DNA from: Pseudoalteromonas gelatinilytica
GTDB taxonomy: Bacteria; Pseudomonadota; Gammaproteobacteria; Enterobacterales; Alteromonadaceae
Assembly (NCBI RefSeq): GCF_001641615.1
Contig: NZ_LRRU01000002.1
Span: 80,180-144,179 of the forward strand
Direction of reading: 5' to 3'
DNA length: 64,000 nt
The position numbers and the translations under genes were made by a program. The notes under the pieces are model-generated. The model saw nothing but the letters and a program-made list of their open reading frames with translations, ran no database searches and was not told where the DNA came from. This document shows positions 1 to 9,726 of this stretch, piece by piece (position 1 is the stretch's first letter; each line of letters starts with the position of its first letter).

Positions 1-138
1 GATAGATCGTTTGAAAAAATACCACGGAGTTTTTTAAACATGAGGCTGGATGACCTTTGAAAATTCGTTCTTATACTAGCTGCTCTCACTCTATCATGCT
101 AATCATGAAAAAGCGCAACTGCTTTAATTAAATTGCTA

Positions 139-167
139 AAAAAGGAAGCATCCATTGCTTCCTTTTT
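139..167. terminator. Rho-independent terminator
   Basis: A perfect 12-bp stem (139-150 with 156-167) and a 5-nt loop are flanked by A and T runs. It lies just after the stop of the minus-strand FGE-domain gene. It can also act on plus-strand transcripts coming from left of the window. Confidence 0.8.
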
Positions 168-173
168 AAATTC

Positions 174-2201
174 TTATCGTTCGCGTACTAAACGGAAACC
201 GATATAGTTTGCACGAAAATCTGGCGCTAAGATTAAGCGCGTTGAAACGCGTGCTAGGCTAGGAGCAAAATTCCATGCACCGCCTCGAACAGCCACATCA
301 GACTGTCCTGACTTTTTGTTAGTCCATTCCCACACATTACCTACTGTATCGTATAGGCCAAATGCGTTAGGAGAAAACGACCCTGTTGGTGCTGCGCTCT
401 TGTTTGACCATTCGCTACCACACCAGCCACAGTTCGCTAGATTCTTACCAATTTCGTTACCCCAAGGGTATTCAGTTTCTTTACCTGCACGTGCAGCGTA
501 TTCCCACTCAACCTCGTTTGGTAAACGAAATAGCTGACCTGTTTGACCCGATAACCAATCTGCATACGCTTTGGCATCGTTATAAGTTAAACAAACCGCC
601 GGAAAATCACTTTCTTGATCAAAGCCTGGGTTACGCCAGTTTAGAGTTGCTTCCCATACTGGTTCACCATTTAAGTAATACGCACAGCCGCGATCTTTTT
701 CTGCTTCTGTTTTGTAGCCTGTATTCGCAACGAATTGCTCATACTCACCAACGCTCACTTCTTTGCTTTGCATTGCAAATGAACTTGCAATCGTTTTTTC
801 TACTACTGGGCGCTCATTCGCTAAACCATTACCGTTAATATCACCCATTTTAAATTTACCAGCAGGGATAACCACAATGCTGGCAGAACTGGTTTTACTA
901 ACAATACTCGCAACAGGTGCTGTGACTGGTTGCTCTGGTACCGCAGTCACTTCTGCAACAACAGGTTCAGGCACTTTTACTAGGTTTGCATTAATGGTTT
1001 GTGCTTTACGCAGATCAATTCGCGCTTTGTAGCTTTTATAGCCACGTTTGCGAATTTCAATATCATGAAAACCTTTTGGTAATGATGTCGTTAACCTAGT
1101 TGCGCCATAGCTCACACCATCAATAAACACTTCGTCATCATAAACATTTGAGCGCAGTGTTATTTCAACCATTTTAGATTTTTTTAGATCAGGTAATGGT
1201 TCAACCTTTACTGGCTTTTTTACAGAGTAATCGCTTACTGGTTGTTCGCTCATACGCGAAACCGATACCACCTGGCTATTATCCTGAGAGTCACTGAATG
1301 TTAACTGACTATCAGAATATGTGGTGCCGTAGTTTGGCTGAAAGTTACCTGCCAGTGGCGAGCCATAATCTGCACAAAAACGGTTATCTAAATTAAGTAA
1401 GCTGCATAAACGGCTGCTGTTTACGTCACCGCGCATCGTCACACTTAAGTTAACGTTGTAGTTACCTTGGCCACTGAAAGCACTGTTCACTACATGACTA
1501 CTTAAAATCTTAACTTGTGCACCAGCAAGGTTACGTTTTGGTTCAACTAAACGCTCTTCAGTTAAGTTAGCAAAAATTTGGTCTACAAAACGTTTAGTGG
1601 CTTTTTGTAAGCCCATTTGCTGACCACGCTGCTCACAGGCAGCAAGTGTTTCGGTGCGCTTACAGTTAATTGTGTGATTAACCTCTAACGTACCTTCACG
1701 CGTAAACTCATTACGTAAACGTTCAACACGTGCCGTTGCTAACTGCTCTTTTAAACTTTCTAAGGTGTTTAACTGGGTATGCTTTGATACACGAATTTGC
1801 TCGATATCTTTTCTATGCGAAGCAATTGCCGCCAATTGCATCGAAATATCATCTTTGTTTTGTTTATGATCAACCACCGCTTTTTGATAACGCGATTGTG
1901 CATTACTGATATCAAGCGTTGGGTCATCAATCAGTCGGCGATACATCTCGTTCATTGCATCTAGCGCTTGATTCTTTTCTTTGTCTAGCTCTGTTGAGCG
2001 GGCGCGCAATAATTCGAGTTGTTTTTGTAACTGACTTTCTTCTTTTAGGTGTTTTTCGAGGATTAGGGTCGAGTTATCGTATTCGGCTTGTTTTTTACTG
2101 ATCTCTGATTCAATGCCAGTTACCGTAGCAGTATCTTGTGCAAATGCACTAGTTGCTAGCAAACTAACTGAAATTAACAGAGATAAAGGAGCAATTCGCA
2201 T
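174..2201 (-). CDS. Exported coiled-coil / PEGA / SUMF1 (FGE-sulfatase) domain protein
   Basis: About 675 residues. An N-terminal signal peptide (MRIAPLSLLISVSLLATSAFAQ) is followed by a Lys/Glu/Gln-rich coiled coil (about residues 25-165). A PEGA-type beta domain follows (about 345-410, with EVFIDGVSYG and LPKGFHDIEIRKRGYKSYK). The C-terminus is a formylglycine-generating-enzyme/SUMF1 fold (about 450-675: IPAGKFKMGD, RLPNEVEWEYAARAG, YPWGN, NVWEWT, VRGGAW, GFRLVR). In proteins of this architecture the FGE fold is usually a binding or structural module rather than a true sulfatase activator. No sulfatase gene is nearby. The longer reading frame begins at a TTG at 2216; I chose the ATG at 2201 because GGAATGGA lies just upstream and the signal peptide then starts cleanly. 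Substrate unknown. Confidence 0.8.
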   Translation of the reverse strand: MRIAPLSLLISVSLLATSAFAQDTATVTGIESEISKKQAEYDNSTLILEKHLKEESQLQKQLELLRARSTELDKEKNQALDAMNEMYRRLIDDPTLDISNAQSRYQKAVVDHKQNKDDISMQLAAIASHRKDIEQIRVSKHTQLNTLESLKEQLATARVERLRNEFTREGTLEVNHTINCKRTETLAACEQRGQQMGLQKATKRFVDQIFANLTEERLVEPKRNLAGAQVKILSSHVVNSAFSGQGNYNVNLSVTMRGDVNSSRLCSLLNLDNRFCADYGSPLAGNFQPNYGTTYSDSQLTFSDSQDNSQVVSVSRMSEQPVSDYSVKKPVKVEPLPDLKKSKMVEITLRSNVYDDEVFIDGVSYGATRLTTSLPKGFHDIEIRKRGYKSYKARIDLRKAQTINANLVKVPEPVVAEVTAVPEQPVTAPVASIVSKTSSASIVVIPAGKFKMGDINGNGLANERPVVEKTIASSFAMQSKEVSVGEYEQFVANTGYKTEAEKDRGCAYYLNGEPVWEATLNWRNPGFDQESDFPAVCLTYNDAKAYADWLSGQTGQLFRLPNEVEWEYAARAGKETEYPWGNEIGKNLANCGWCGSEWSNKSAAPTGSFSPNAFGLYDTVGNVWEWTNKKSGQSDVAVRGGAWNFAPSLARVSTRLILAPDFRANYIGFRLVRER

Positions 2202-2400
2202 ATATTCCATTCCCAAAAAGCGGCAATTATTTGGTCATTATTATTTTTTTATAATTAAACTCTTATGCTATGTACTTGCAAGGCAAAACACAAGCTTTGT
2301 TCAATTATTATCTGAGTTTACCTCTATTACCTTAGTTGATGCCAGTAAATAACAAAATCATTTTAGTTTAATTGACTAATTTCTATCTGTATGACGACTT

Positions 2401-2409
2401 TGCTACAAT
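2401..2409 (+). promoter_or_regulatory. Extended -10 promoter element
   Basis: TGCTACAAT is an extended -10 (TGn plus TACAAT) about 30 bp before the GTG start of the PLP enzyme. The -35 region at 17 bp spacing is weak, as is common with extended -10 promoters. Confidence 0.4.
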
Positions 2410-2439
2410 TAGGCGTGTTTTTTTACTAAAAATGATGCC

Positions 2440-3339
2440 GTGAATAGTTCTTTTGAGTCACCAGTACAAACAATTCATCACCCCTTATTAGCTGCGCGTA
2501 AAATTCAGCTTAGCATCAAGCGGGATGATCTAATTCATCCGCAAATTAGTGGTAATAAATGGCGTAAGCTCAAATTTAACTTAGATGCGATGCAGCAACA
2601 GGGTAAATCTGAATTACTCACTTTTGGGGGGGCATTTTCAAATCATATTCATGCCACAGCGACAGCGGGTAAACTATTTGGCTTTAAAACCCACGGTATT
2701 ATTCGCGGCCCAGAGCTAGACGAAGCCAACCCAACACTCCACTACGCAAAGCAATGCGGTATGAGCTTACACCCGGTTAACCGTATAACTTACCGACTAA
2801 GGCACGACCAAGCTTATTTAGCGCAGTTACAAGCGCAATTCCCCAATGCTTACATATTGCCAGAAGGCGGCACTAACGCTGCTGCGCTTTTAGGCTGCAA
2901 AGAATTAGCGCAAAGCTTGCCAAGTTGTGACGTGATTGCTTGCCCAACCGGTAGTGGCGGCACATTAGCGGGGTTAATTGAAGGCGCACCGCAGCATACA
3001 AAGCTGTTAGGTGTCGCAGTGTTAAAGCAAGCGGACTATTTAATAGAAGAAATTAAGCTGCTCAGCAATAAAGCTAAACAACAACAAAACTGGCAACTGT
3101 TATGTGATTTTCATGATGGCGGCTACGGAAAATTTAGCGATGATTTATGGCAGTTTTGCCAAACCTTTAGCAAGCAACACGCAATCCCTCTTGAACCTAT
3201 TTACAGCGGTAAAATGCTCTATGCCGTATGGCAACTTATAGAGCAAGGTTACTTTGCTGAAAGAACGCACATCATTGCGGTTCATACTGGCGGACTACAG
3301 GGGTTAGATGGCTTGAAATACCGAGGCCTCATTGACTAA
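2440..3339 (+). CDS. PLP-dependent 1-aminocyclopropane-1-carboxylate deaminase / D-cysteine desulfhydrase family protein
   Basis: 299 residues with a GTG start. The fold-type II PLP enzyme pattern is clear: RDDLIHPQISGNKWRKLKFNL carries the probable Schiff-base lysine after the SGNK motif, FGGAFSNH binds the cofactor region, and PTGSGGTLAGL is the phosphate-binding glycine loop. Relatives deaminate ACC or desulfurate D-cysteine. Family members without experimental data are usually D-cysteine desulfhydrase-like, so the exact substrate is open. Monocistronic, convergent with the next gene, the two stop codons overlapping by 4 bp. Confidence 0.8.
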   Translation: MNSSFESPVQTIHHPLLAARKIQLSIKRDDLIHPQISGNKWRKLKFNLDAMQQQGKSELLTFGGAFSNHIHATATAGKLFGFKTHGIIRGPELDEANPTLHYAKQCGMSLHPVNRITYRLRHDQAYLAQLQAQFPNAYILPEGGTNAAALLGCKELAQSLPSCDVIACPTGSGGTLAGLIEGAPQHTKLLGVAVLKQADYLIEEIKLLSNKAKQQQNWQLLCDFHDGGYGKFSDDLWQFCQTFSKQHAIPLEPIYSGKMLYAVWQLIEQGYFAERTHIIAVHTGGLQGLDGLKYRGLID

Positions 3340-5087
3340 CTATAAGGCGTAATATCCGCCAATTTTTGTAATGGCTCGGCAAAGTAAAAACCTTGAGCTG
3401 CAATGACACCTAGGTTTTTTAAAGTCGCTAGCTCGTTCTGAGTTTCTACTCCAACTGCATAAACAGGAAAGTTTAACTCAGTGCCTTTGTTGATTATCTG
3501 CTTAACCATCTTTTGCTGCTGCGTGTTGGTGTCAATATTGTGGATCAGCTCAAAAGCCAACTTAATACTGCATACATTTTTAATATCTTTGTAGGTCGCT
3601 AAATGCTCAGCAGTGCGCACATTATCAATGACAATGCCTGCCGACAGTTTTTCTAAACACTCGAACTGCTCACTGAGCTTTTTGTGCTGTTTTAAATAAT
3701 CGTCTTCGCTGAGTTCAAACTGCAGTTTTTCTGCACTATTAAAATCGACCATTTGTTGTTTAAACCATTCCCAAAACTCGTCATTAAACCAATTCATTGC
3801 GTGCAAGTTTATACTCACAGTCAACGGGCCTGATTCGTTTTTCAGCATTTTCTTCACTTGAGAAATGACAGTTTGGTCCAATAACAAGACATCTTTTTTA
3901 CTGCTCATATGAGGAATAAAATGCCGAGCCGCAAGCAAGCCTAAGCTCTTGTGACGAATACGGATCAACGCCTCATGCTGTAAAATATCGCCGGTTTGTA
4001 AGTCGAACAAAGGTTGAAAAAACAACATAAAGTGCTTTTTCTTTATGTACTCAAAAAGGTGTTCTTTACTATCTGCGAGCATACTTGACTGCGTATGCCC
4101 AAAAGGCAAGCGATGAATATGCTGCCAAGCGCTTTGTTTAGCCAGTGCTAATGCCGATTTAGTAAGCTGATAAACTACCGCCTGATCAGCTCCCGTACGG
4201 TAATTACACACGCCTATTTTAATATCCGATCGCGACAAGTCACTACGGTAGTTTAAACAGGCTTGATAAATAACCTGATGTAATCGCTTGGTGTATTTAT
4301 CAACTTCTGTGGCAGGCACATTGTTTAATGTCACAGCAACGCCACCCGATGGCAGTAATTTAACAGAGCGATTTACTAGCTCACCAAATCCCTTTGCTAT
4401 GACTAATTTAAAGTAATTATCAACGTCGAGATTAGCAGGAAATGGATTTTTCCAAAAAAACAGTGCAAACAAATGATTGTAGTTAGTTGGCACACCATAC
4501 AAAATATTTAAATCTTGATGACCTAAAGGTTTTGGTGGGGCTATTTTCTTTGCCGCCAACTGAGTGCCCAAAGGCTCAAATGGTTTAATAACTGGTTTTT
4601 CAACCACCGCTAACTGCTTGAACATTTTTTTCCACCAGCGGAAACCCCAATACCCAGTGCCAAGCAATATTAGATTCAAGAACAAAAATAAGTGACTTTC
4701 AACCAGCCAAGAAGGCCAATGAAACAAGCGCAGATTAACCGTTTTATAGCTAAACACCTCTTGCTCAAGGTTAATAAAATTTGCAAAGTTATGTGGCACA
4801 TCACTGGCACTCATTGCAAAGCCTTGGCTCTTTACCAAGGTCGCAATAATATCTTGCGAAGCAATCGGGTCGAGATTTAATTCATACACTTGCTTTGCAA
4901 GCTCAGTACCTGTGCGATGAACTTTATCGTGCAACACATCACTTAAGAAAATATTAAAAACAACTAATAGCAAAAACGCGGCCGCCACATAAATGGCCTC
5001 CGGTTGCTTTATTTGTGAAGTTAAGTCTCGTTTCATTTCACATGTTAGTTGCTCAAACATACACAAAGTGTTGTTCAAGAACCCCAT
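3336..5087 (-). CDS. Membrane protein with degenerate GGDEF and EAL domains (CsrD-like)
   Basis: 583 residues. Two membrane segments (about residues 33-52 and 133-150) enclose a periplasmic segment of some 80 residues. A region of GGDEF-like length (about 195-330) lacks a GGDEF signature. The C-terminal EAL-like domain (about 340-580) keeps HEALIRIRHK and QGFYFAEPL. The metal-binding DDFG motif reads IDNVRTAEHL, the KID motif reads IKLAF, and EGVE reads AVGVET. Cyclic-di-GMP hydrolysis is therefore unlikely, and a regulatory role like that of CsrD (which steers RNase E to CsrB-type RNAs) is the nearest known parallel. It is not beside MSHA genes, where csrD often lies. The start is uncertain: ATGs at 5060 and 5036 are alternatives, none with a clear ribosome-binding site. 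Confidence 0.7.
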   Translation of the reverse strand: MGFLNNTLCMFEQLTCEMKRDLTSQIKQPEAIYVAAAFLLLVVFNIFLSDVLHDKVHRTGTELAKQVYELNLDPIASQDIIATLVKSQGFAMSASDVPHNFANFINLEQEVFSYKTVNLRLFHWPSWLVESHLFLFLNLILLGTGYWGFRWWKKMFKQLAVVEKPVIKPFEPLGTQLAAKKIAPPKPLGHQDLNILYGVPTNYNHLFALFFWKNPFPANLDVDNYFKLVIAKGFGELVNRSVKLLPSGGVAVTLNNVPATEVDKYTKRLHQVIYQACLNYRSDLSRSDIKIGVCNYRTGADQAVVYQLTKSALALAKQSAWQHIHRLPFGHTQSSMLADSKEHLFEYIKKKHFMLFFQPLFDLQTGDILQHEALIRIRHKSLGLLAARHFIPHMSSKKDVLLLDQTVISQVKKMLKNESGPLTVSINLHAMNWFNDEFWEWFKQQMVDFNSAEKLQFELSEDDYLKQHKKLSEQFECLEKLSAGIVIDNVRTAEHLATYKDIKNVCSIKLAFELIHNIDTNTQQQKMVKQIINKGTELNFPVYAVGVETQNELATLKNLGVIAAQGFYFAEPLQKLADITPYS

Positions 5088-5254
5088 AAATACAAGGCTG
5101 CAGGGCGATTAAAAGCAATTTCAGAATTATCCTAGAACTAACGCTGTCAAAAGTTTTGTAATTTTAAACACCTAGCAAAAAGGGTTAATGATTATTATTT
5201 TGTAACCAGCAAAGCCCACCTTAAAGGAGTAGCAACAAAGTTTGAGTTATTAAT

Positions 5255-5278
5255 AAAGCCAACACATGGGCTGGCTTT
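5255..5278 (-). terminator. Weak hairpin after NIT-MCP gene
   Basis: AAAGCCA pairs with TGGCTTT around a 10-nt loop about 70 bp past the stop of the 5347-7326 gene. Only a mixed A/T stretch follows on the minus strand, so termination is uncertain. Confidence 0.35.
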
Positions 5279-5346
5279 AAATCTTACCAATTACTTTCAG
5301 AGGGATATTAATAATACTGACGCAGCAGTTCAGTTAGTCTTGCTTT

Positions 5347-7326
5347 CTAATTAACTTTGAACATATTGACGGCATTAGAGGTTCTTTGTTGGGCATTTTC
5401 TAAATCAACGATAAGCTTTGAAAGTAACGTTAATTCATTTTGCACATCATGCATATTTGCCGTTATATCCTGACTTGCTTTGCTTGCTTCTTCAGCAAGT
5501 TGGCTTTGCAATTCAATCGCGTCTGACACCGTGTTTGTTTGCCTGCTCACATCGCTGATATTGTCAGTTAAAATATCAATGTTTGTTAACGCTTTCTCGC
5601 TATTATCACTGACCATTTGCGTTGATTCAGAGGTATTTTCCATGTACACCTGCAACTGCTGAACTTGCTGTTTTATATCATCTAATACAGAAGATATTTC
5701 AGATGTTGAGGCCTGACTGCGTGTAGCTAGACCACGCACTTCATCAGCAACCACTGCAAAGCCACGGCCTTGCTCTCCTGCCCTAGCAGCCTCTATTGCT
5801 GCATTAAGAGCCAGTAAATTAGTCTGTTCTGCAATGCTCGAAATCGTATCAAGCACAGATTGAATACTATTAGTCTTGGCACTTAAGGCATCCGATTGCT
5901 CATGCGCTTGCTGGATCAAATCTGACAACGAACTAATACTTGCTTTATTCTTGCCAATAATTTGCTTGGTGCTTGCGGATAAATCATTGGCTTTTGTGGT
6001 GTTTTTAGAACTCTCTTCCGCAGATACCGCGATTTGTTCAATCTGGCTATATAACCTTGTGAAGTTATCGTGCAACGTTGTCGTTGTTGAGTTGATATTT
6101 TCAACACGTACAGACAGCTCTTTAGCAAACGAGATTAACGACTTAACACTGGATTCACTGGTGTTATTTGCTTGCTGAACTTGCCTAATTAAATCAGTAA
6201 GCGCATCGACAAGTTCATCAACACTTCTGGAAATTGCACCAATTTCATCACTTGAATTATCGTTAATTCTTACTCCCAAATCATGGCTCGTGGCGATGTT
6301 ACCAATAACATCTCGTACTCTCGTTACTTTTCTAGCCAGCGACTTAATAACGAATAATCCAAACGCGAGGAACAAACCTATAAGAACAATGGCAAAACCA
6401 GTTGTGGCATATACCGCTGTATGTGCACTACTGCGACCGTGCTCTATGAGCGCTTCTAGGTTTTGCTGCTTTTGCAGAATATGCTTGCGGATCTTGCCTA
6501 TTAACTCGGTCGACTGAGCAAACCAATCTGCTGGTGCTGGATAGTTTTGGGCTAATTCGCCGCTTTCTTGGTTAAGTTTTTCAACAATGCTTTTTACATC
6601 TTGATAAGTTTGCGAGTTAGTCAATTCTGCTAACCACTTTTGATCCGCTTCATCTGTAAGTGTTAAAGAAAGCAGAAACAAGGTTTCTTCAATGTTGTGA
6701 AAATAGCTTCTGATAAGCACTTGATTACTTTCAGAAATAGACTTGGAAGATAAAACGCCATTCACTTTACCTCTCACCTGCCCCAATCTTTCCTTTAATA
6801 AAGACATTTCGACTATCGCAAGACCAGACGCAATCGCTTCACTTTGTTTGACCTGCGAAACGCGTCGGTTAGCCACATCAAGCATGAACTTGTTTGAATC
6901 TGAATAAACAACAAATGCATGTTGACCTTGTTGCTTATCGACGCTCTCCCTAAGCGTTGTGATCACTTCATGTTTCGCCAATACAGCTTTGAATAATGTT
7001 GATGAAAGCTTTTGTTCTTGGGTATAGCGAGCAAATTTATTAAACGCTTTATCGACTACTGAACGCTGCTGAGCAACACGCTCTTTATTTTGACTGTAGC
7101 CCGAACCGATAAGACCAGCCGTTAACCCCCGTTCAACTGCCGTTTCGTGAGCTATCTCATCAACCATCAAAGCTTCACGTATAAATACAGCATCCTTCTC
7201 AACGGTGCTTTTTCTAGTAAGTGACTCATTAATAACAGTATAAGAAGCTGCAATCATGACAACCAAAGCAAAAGCGATAACCGCTGCTAGCGCCTGTTGA
7301 AAACTTATCTTCCTTAAAAATTGCAT
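5347..7326 (-). CDS. Methyl-accepting chemotaxis protein with NIT sensor domain
   Basis: 659 residues. An N-terminal transmembrane helix (about 11-32) leads into a periplasmic NIT-type domain with the hallmark [18 protein letters not shown] second helix (about 305-330), a HAMP linker ([19 protein letters not shown]), and a long cytoplasmic coiled coil follow. The signalling hairpin tip [35 protein letters not shown] is intact and should couple to CheA/CheW. NIT domains are associated with nitrate/nitrite sensing, but ligand specificity cannot be read here. No che genes are adjacent. The C-terminus lacks a receptor-type pentapeptide. Confidence 0.9.
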   Translation of the reverse strand: MQFLRKISFQQALAAVIAFALVVMIAASYTVINESLTRKSTVEKDAVFIREALMVDEIAHETAVERGLTAGLIGSGYSQNKERVAQQRSVVDKAFNKFARYTQEQKLSSTLFKAVLAKHEVITTLRESVDKQQGQHAFVVYSDSNKFMLDVANRRVSQVKQSEAIASGLAIVEMSLLKERLGQVRGKVNGVLSSKSISESNQVLIRSYFHNIEETLFLLSLTLTDEADQKWLAELTNSQTYQDVKSIVEKLNQESGELAQNYPAPADWFAQSTELIGKIRKHILQKQQNLEALIEHGRSSAHTAVYATTGFAIVLIGLFLAFGLFVIKSLARKVTRVRDVIGNIATSHDLGVRINDNSSDEIGAISRSVDELVDALTDLIRQVQQANNTSESSVKSLISFAKELSVRVENINSTTTTLHDNFTRLYSQIEQIAVSAEESSKNTTKANDLSASTKQIIGKNKASISSLSDLIQQAHEQSDALSAKTNSIQSVLDTISSIAEQTNLLALNAAIEAARAGEQGRGFAVVADEVRGLATRSQASTSEISSVLDDIKQQVQQLQVYMENTSESTQMVSDNSEKALTNIDILTDNISDVSRQTNTVSDAIELQSQLAEEASKASQDITANMHDVQNELTLLSKLIVDLENAQQRTSNAVNMFKVN

Positions 7327-7429
7327 AGTTAATAGAAAAGTAGTGGGTTAGGGTTTTATAAATTTAGACCAGGTTTTAAATATAGCCAATTCGGACTACC
7401 AGCTTACCTTTAGATTCTCACACATAAAA

Positions 7430-7451
7430 AAGCCCCGCTAATGCGGGGCTT
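7430..7451 (-). terminator. Terminator of yajR-ssb transcript
   Basis: AAGCCCCGC/GCGGGGCTT stem with a TAAT loop, followed on the minus strand by a run of six T. It lies about 40 bp past the ssb stop. Confidence 0.85.
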
Positions 7452-7489
7452 CTTAAAAACTAATTATTCAGCTTTTGTTATGTCACCAA

Positions 7490-8176
7490 TTAGAACGGGA
7501 TATCGTCGTCAAAGTCGATAGGTGGTTCCATTGGGTTTGATGCGCCGCCTTGTGGTGCATTTTGTGGCTTAGGTGCAAAACCGCCTTGTTGAGGCGCACT
7601 GTTTTGCTGCTGACCATAGCCGCCACCGTATTGGTTATTGCTTTGCTGAGGTGCAGATTGTTGCTGCGGGCGCTGTTGTTGCGCAGGTGCAGACTGCTGC
7701 TGTGGCGCATAGCTATTATTGTTGCTTTGCTGCATTTGCTGGCCAGAACCGTAGCCGCTACTTTGTTGTTGGCCACCTTGGTAACCGCCTTGTGATTGAC
7801 CACCTTGATAGCCGCCACCTTGCTGCTCACCACGACCGCCTAACATTTGCATTTGACCGCCCATGTCTACCACGATTTCTGTAGTGAATTTTTCTTGGCC
7901 TGATTGATCAGTCCATTTACGTGTTTGTAGGCGACCTTCAATGTAAACTTGTGAACCTTTACGAAGATACTCACCAGCAACTTCTGCTAGTTTGCCAAAC
8001 AACACAACACGGTGCCATTCAGTACGCTCTTGCATTTGCCCTGTGTTTTTATCTTTCCAGCTATCTGTCGTAGCAATGCTGATATTCGCTACGCCATTGC
8101 CATTAGGCATATAACGTACTTCTGGATCTTGGCCTAAATTACCAACCAAGATAACTTTGTTCACACCGCGTGCCAT
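7490..8176 (-). CDS. ssb: Single-stranded DNA-binding protein
   Basis: 228 residues. The N-terminal OB fold (about 1-110) is typical: [21 protein letters not shown], then [33 protein letters not shown] Gln/Gly-rich, intrinsically disordered linker (about 112-215) with [19 protein letters not shown] runs follows. The acidic tip DFDDDIPF recruits repair and replication partners such as PriA, also encoded in this window. Larger than E. coli SSB (178 residues) purely through the linker. It follows the transporter gene by 20 bp on the same strand, and uvrA is divergent from that pair, a variant of the usual ssb-uvrA neighbourhood. Confidence 0.97.
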   Translation of the reverse strand: MARGVNKVILVGNLGQDPEVRYMPNGNGVANISIATTDSWKDKNTGQMQERTEWHRVVLFGKLAEVAGEYLRKGSQVYIEGRLQTRKWTDQSGQEKFTTEIVVDMGGQMQMLGGRGEQQGGGYQGGQSQGGYQGGQQQSSGYGSGQQMQQSNNNSYAPQQQSAPAQQQRPQQQSAPQQSNNQYGGGYGQQQNSAPQQGGFAPKPQNAPQGGASNPMEPPIDFDDDIPF

Positions 8177-8196
8177 GGAACTTCTCCTATAAAACG

Positions 8197-9564
8197 TTAG
8201 ATTAAACCAGCCACTTTGCGTGCTTGGTCTAGGTCAAATTCTTTATCATTAATCTTTAAATAGCTGCGATTTTCATCACAGACAACCGTTGCTTCAATTA
8301 CGCCCGGTAAAGCAACAAGACGAGAAGCAAGCGCTTGTGCCTGCTGCTCTGAACTTAATTCAGTCATTAAGCTAATTATTTTACTTCTTGGTGGGACTTG
8401 CATATTCCAAGCAAGGATAAGCCATATTACCCCAACAAGTGCCGCCGCCGCAAACACTGCTTGCGCACTTAATGCTTGAGCAACGTAACCTCCTAATAAA
8501 CCACCTAAAAAGGCACCAAAAAACTGTGTTGATGAAAATACGCCCATCGCAGAGCCTTTCTGGTTTGCAGGAGCAATACGTGACACAAGTGCAGGCATGG
8601 TTGCTTCTAAAAAGTTAAAAGCAATAAAGTAAACCAGCATACAAATACCAATACCAATCACTGAATCAACCCATAACGACATTGCTAGCATGCTTAAAAC
8701 AAGCAGCGCGATTGAGCCAATAAACGCTTGTTTTTCTTTTTCTTTACGAATCGCCACAATCATCATAGGCGCCATTAAGAAAAACGCTAAAAACAGCACA
8801 GGAATATATAAATACCAATGGTGGTCTGCAACTAAGCCATCTTTGATAAGCTGGCCTGGTAAGGCGACAAATACAGTGGTTAATGTCAGGTGCAGCAGCA
8901 TTACACCAAAATCAAGGCGTGCTAATTGCGGGTGTTTAATCAGTTGTTTAATGTCATCTAAAGTAGCAAGCGTATCCCCTTTTGGGGCTTTACTTACCGC
9001 ATTAGGAACTAAAAATAACACGATTAGAATACCTAAAATGGCAAGCCCTGCGGTAAGCCAAAATACCCCAGCGACTCCCCACGATGCAGCAACAATTGGC
9101 CCAAGTAACATAGCAACAGCAAAGCTCATACCAATACACATACCAATCACGGCCATAACTTTCGGACGTTGCTCATCACGGCTTAAATCAGAAGCAAGTG
9201 CCAATAAGGCACTGGCAATCGCCCCCATGCCTTGAAGTGCACGCCCTAGCGTAACCATTTGAACAGACTCAGCAGTTGCCGCAATCACTGAACCAAGAGC
9301 AAACATACAAAGGCCACCAATAATCACTTTTTTGCGGCCAATTTTATCAGACAACCACCCCATCGGTATTTGTAACACCGCTTGCGTTAAACCGTAGGCA
9401 CCAATAGCAAAGCCAATCCAAAGCGGCGAAAAACCTTCTAGTTGCTGACCATAAATCGCCAATACTGGCATCAGCATAAATAGGCCAAGCATACGGAATG
9501 CAAAGACGCTCGCCAACGAAACGGCAGCGCGTTTTTCTCGAGAGTTGAGTGAAGATGCTGTCAT
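8197..9564 (-). CDS. yajR: MFS transporter, YajR-like with C-terminal YAM domain
   Basis: 455 residues. Twelve predicted helices with the MFS motif [17 protein letters not shown] after helix 2. After the last helix, about 60 cytosolic residues ([37 protein letters not shown]) match the ferredoxin-like YAM domain that defines YajR. YajR is a proton-driven drug/solute antiporter of unknown natural substrate. The gene precedes ssb in one transcript and is divergent from uvrA. Confidence 0.82.
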   Translation of the reverse strand: MTASSLNSREKRAAVSLASVFAFRMLGLFMLMPVLAIYGQQLEGFSPLWIGFAIGAYGLTQAVLQIPMGWLSDKIGRKKVIIGGLCMFALGSVIAATAESVQMVTLGRALQGMGAIASALLALASDLSRDEQRPKVMAVIGMCIGMSFAVAMLLGPIVAASWGVAGVFWLTAGLAILGILIVLFLVPNAVSKAPKGDTLATLDDIKQLIKHPQLARLDFGVMLLHLTLTTVFVALPGQLIKDGLVADHHWYLYIPVLFLAFFLMAPMMIVAIRKEKEKQAFIGSIALLVLSMLAMSLWVDSVIGIGICMLVYFIAFNFLEATMPALVSRIAPANQKGSAMGVFSSTQFFGAFLGGLLGGYVAQALSAQAVFAAAALVGVIWLILAWNMQVPPRSKIISLMTELSSEQQAQALASRLVALPGVIEATVVCDENRSYLKINDKEFDLDQARKVAGLI

Positions 9565-9655
9565 GAATTACTGATCTTGCTGTCTATTAAAATTTGAGCG
9601 TGGATTCTACCACAAGCGAAAACTAAATAATCACCTGTAAGCGATGATTTTTTCT

Positions 9656-9686
9656 TTGATCAAGGATTAATCTTATCGCGTATTAT
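9656..9686 (+). promoter_or_regulatory. Candidate uvrA promoter
   Basis: TTGATC at 9656-9661 and TATTAT at 9681-9686, spaced 19 bp, lie about 40 bp before the uvrA start. The -10 is good and the spacing is long. A half-matching LexA-like sequence follows at 9691. Confidence 0.35.
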
Positions 9687-9726
9687 GAGATACTGAAAAA
9701 ATAATTAGGTAATAAAACGAGATAGC

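Noticed and set aside
1..60. Possible 3' ends of a plus-strand gene (frames ending at 37 or 60)
   Set aside because: Two frames are open and neither tail is recognisable; too short to choose.
7483..7884. ORFs overlapping the ssb linker in other frames
   Set aside because: Low-complexity Gln/Gly codons keep other frames open; ssb itself is certain.
9691..9711. LexA-box-like TACTG-N10-TAGGTA before uvrA
   Set aside because: The left half fits but the right half should read CAGTA; SOS control is not supported by this site.
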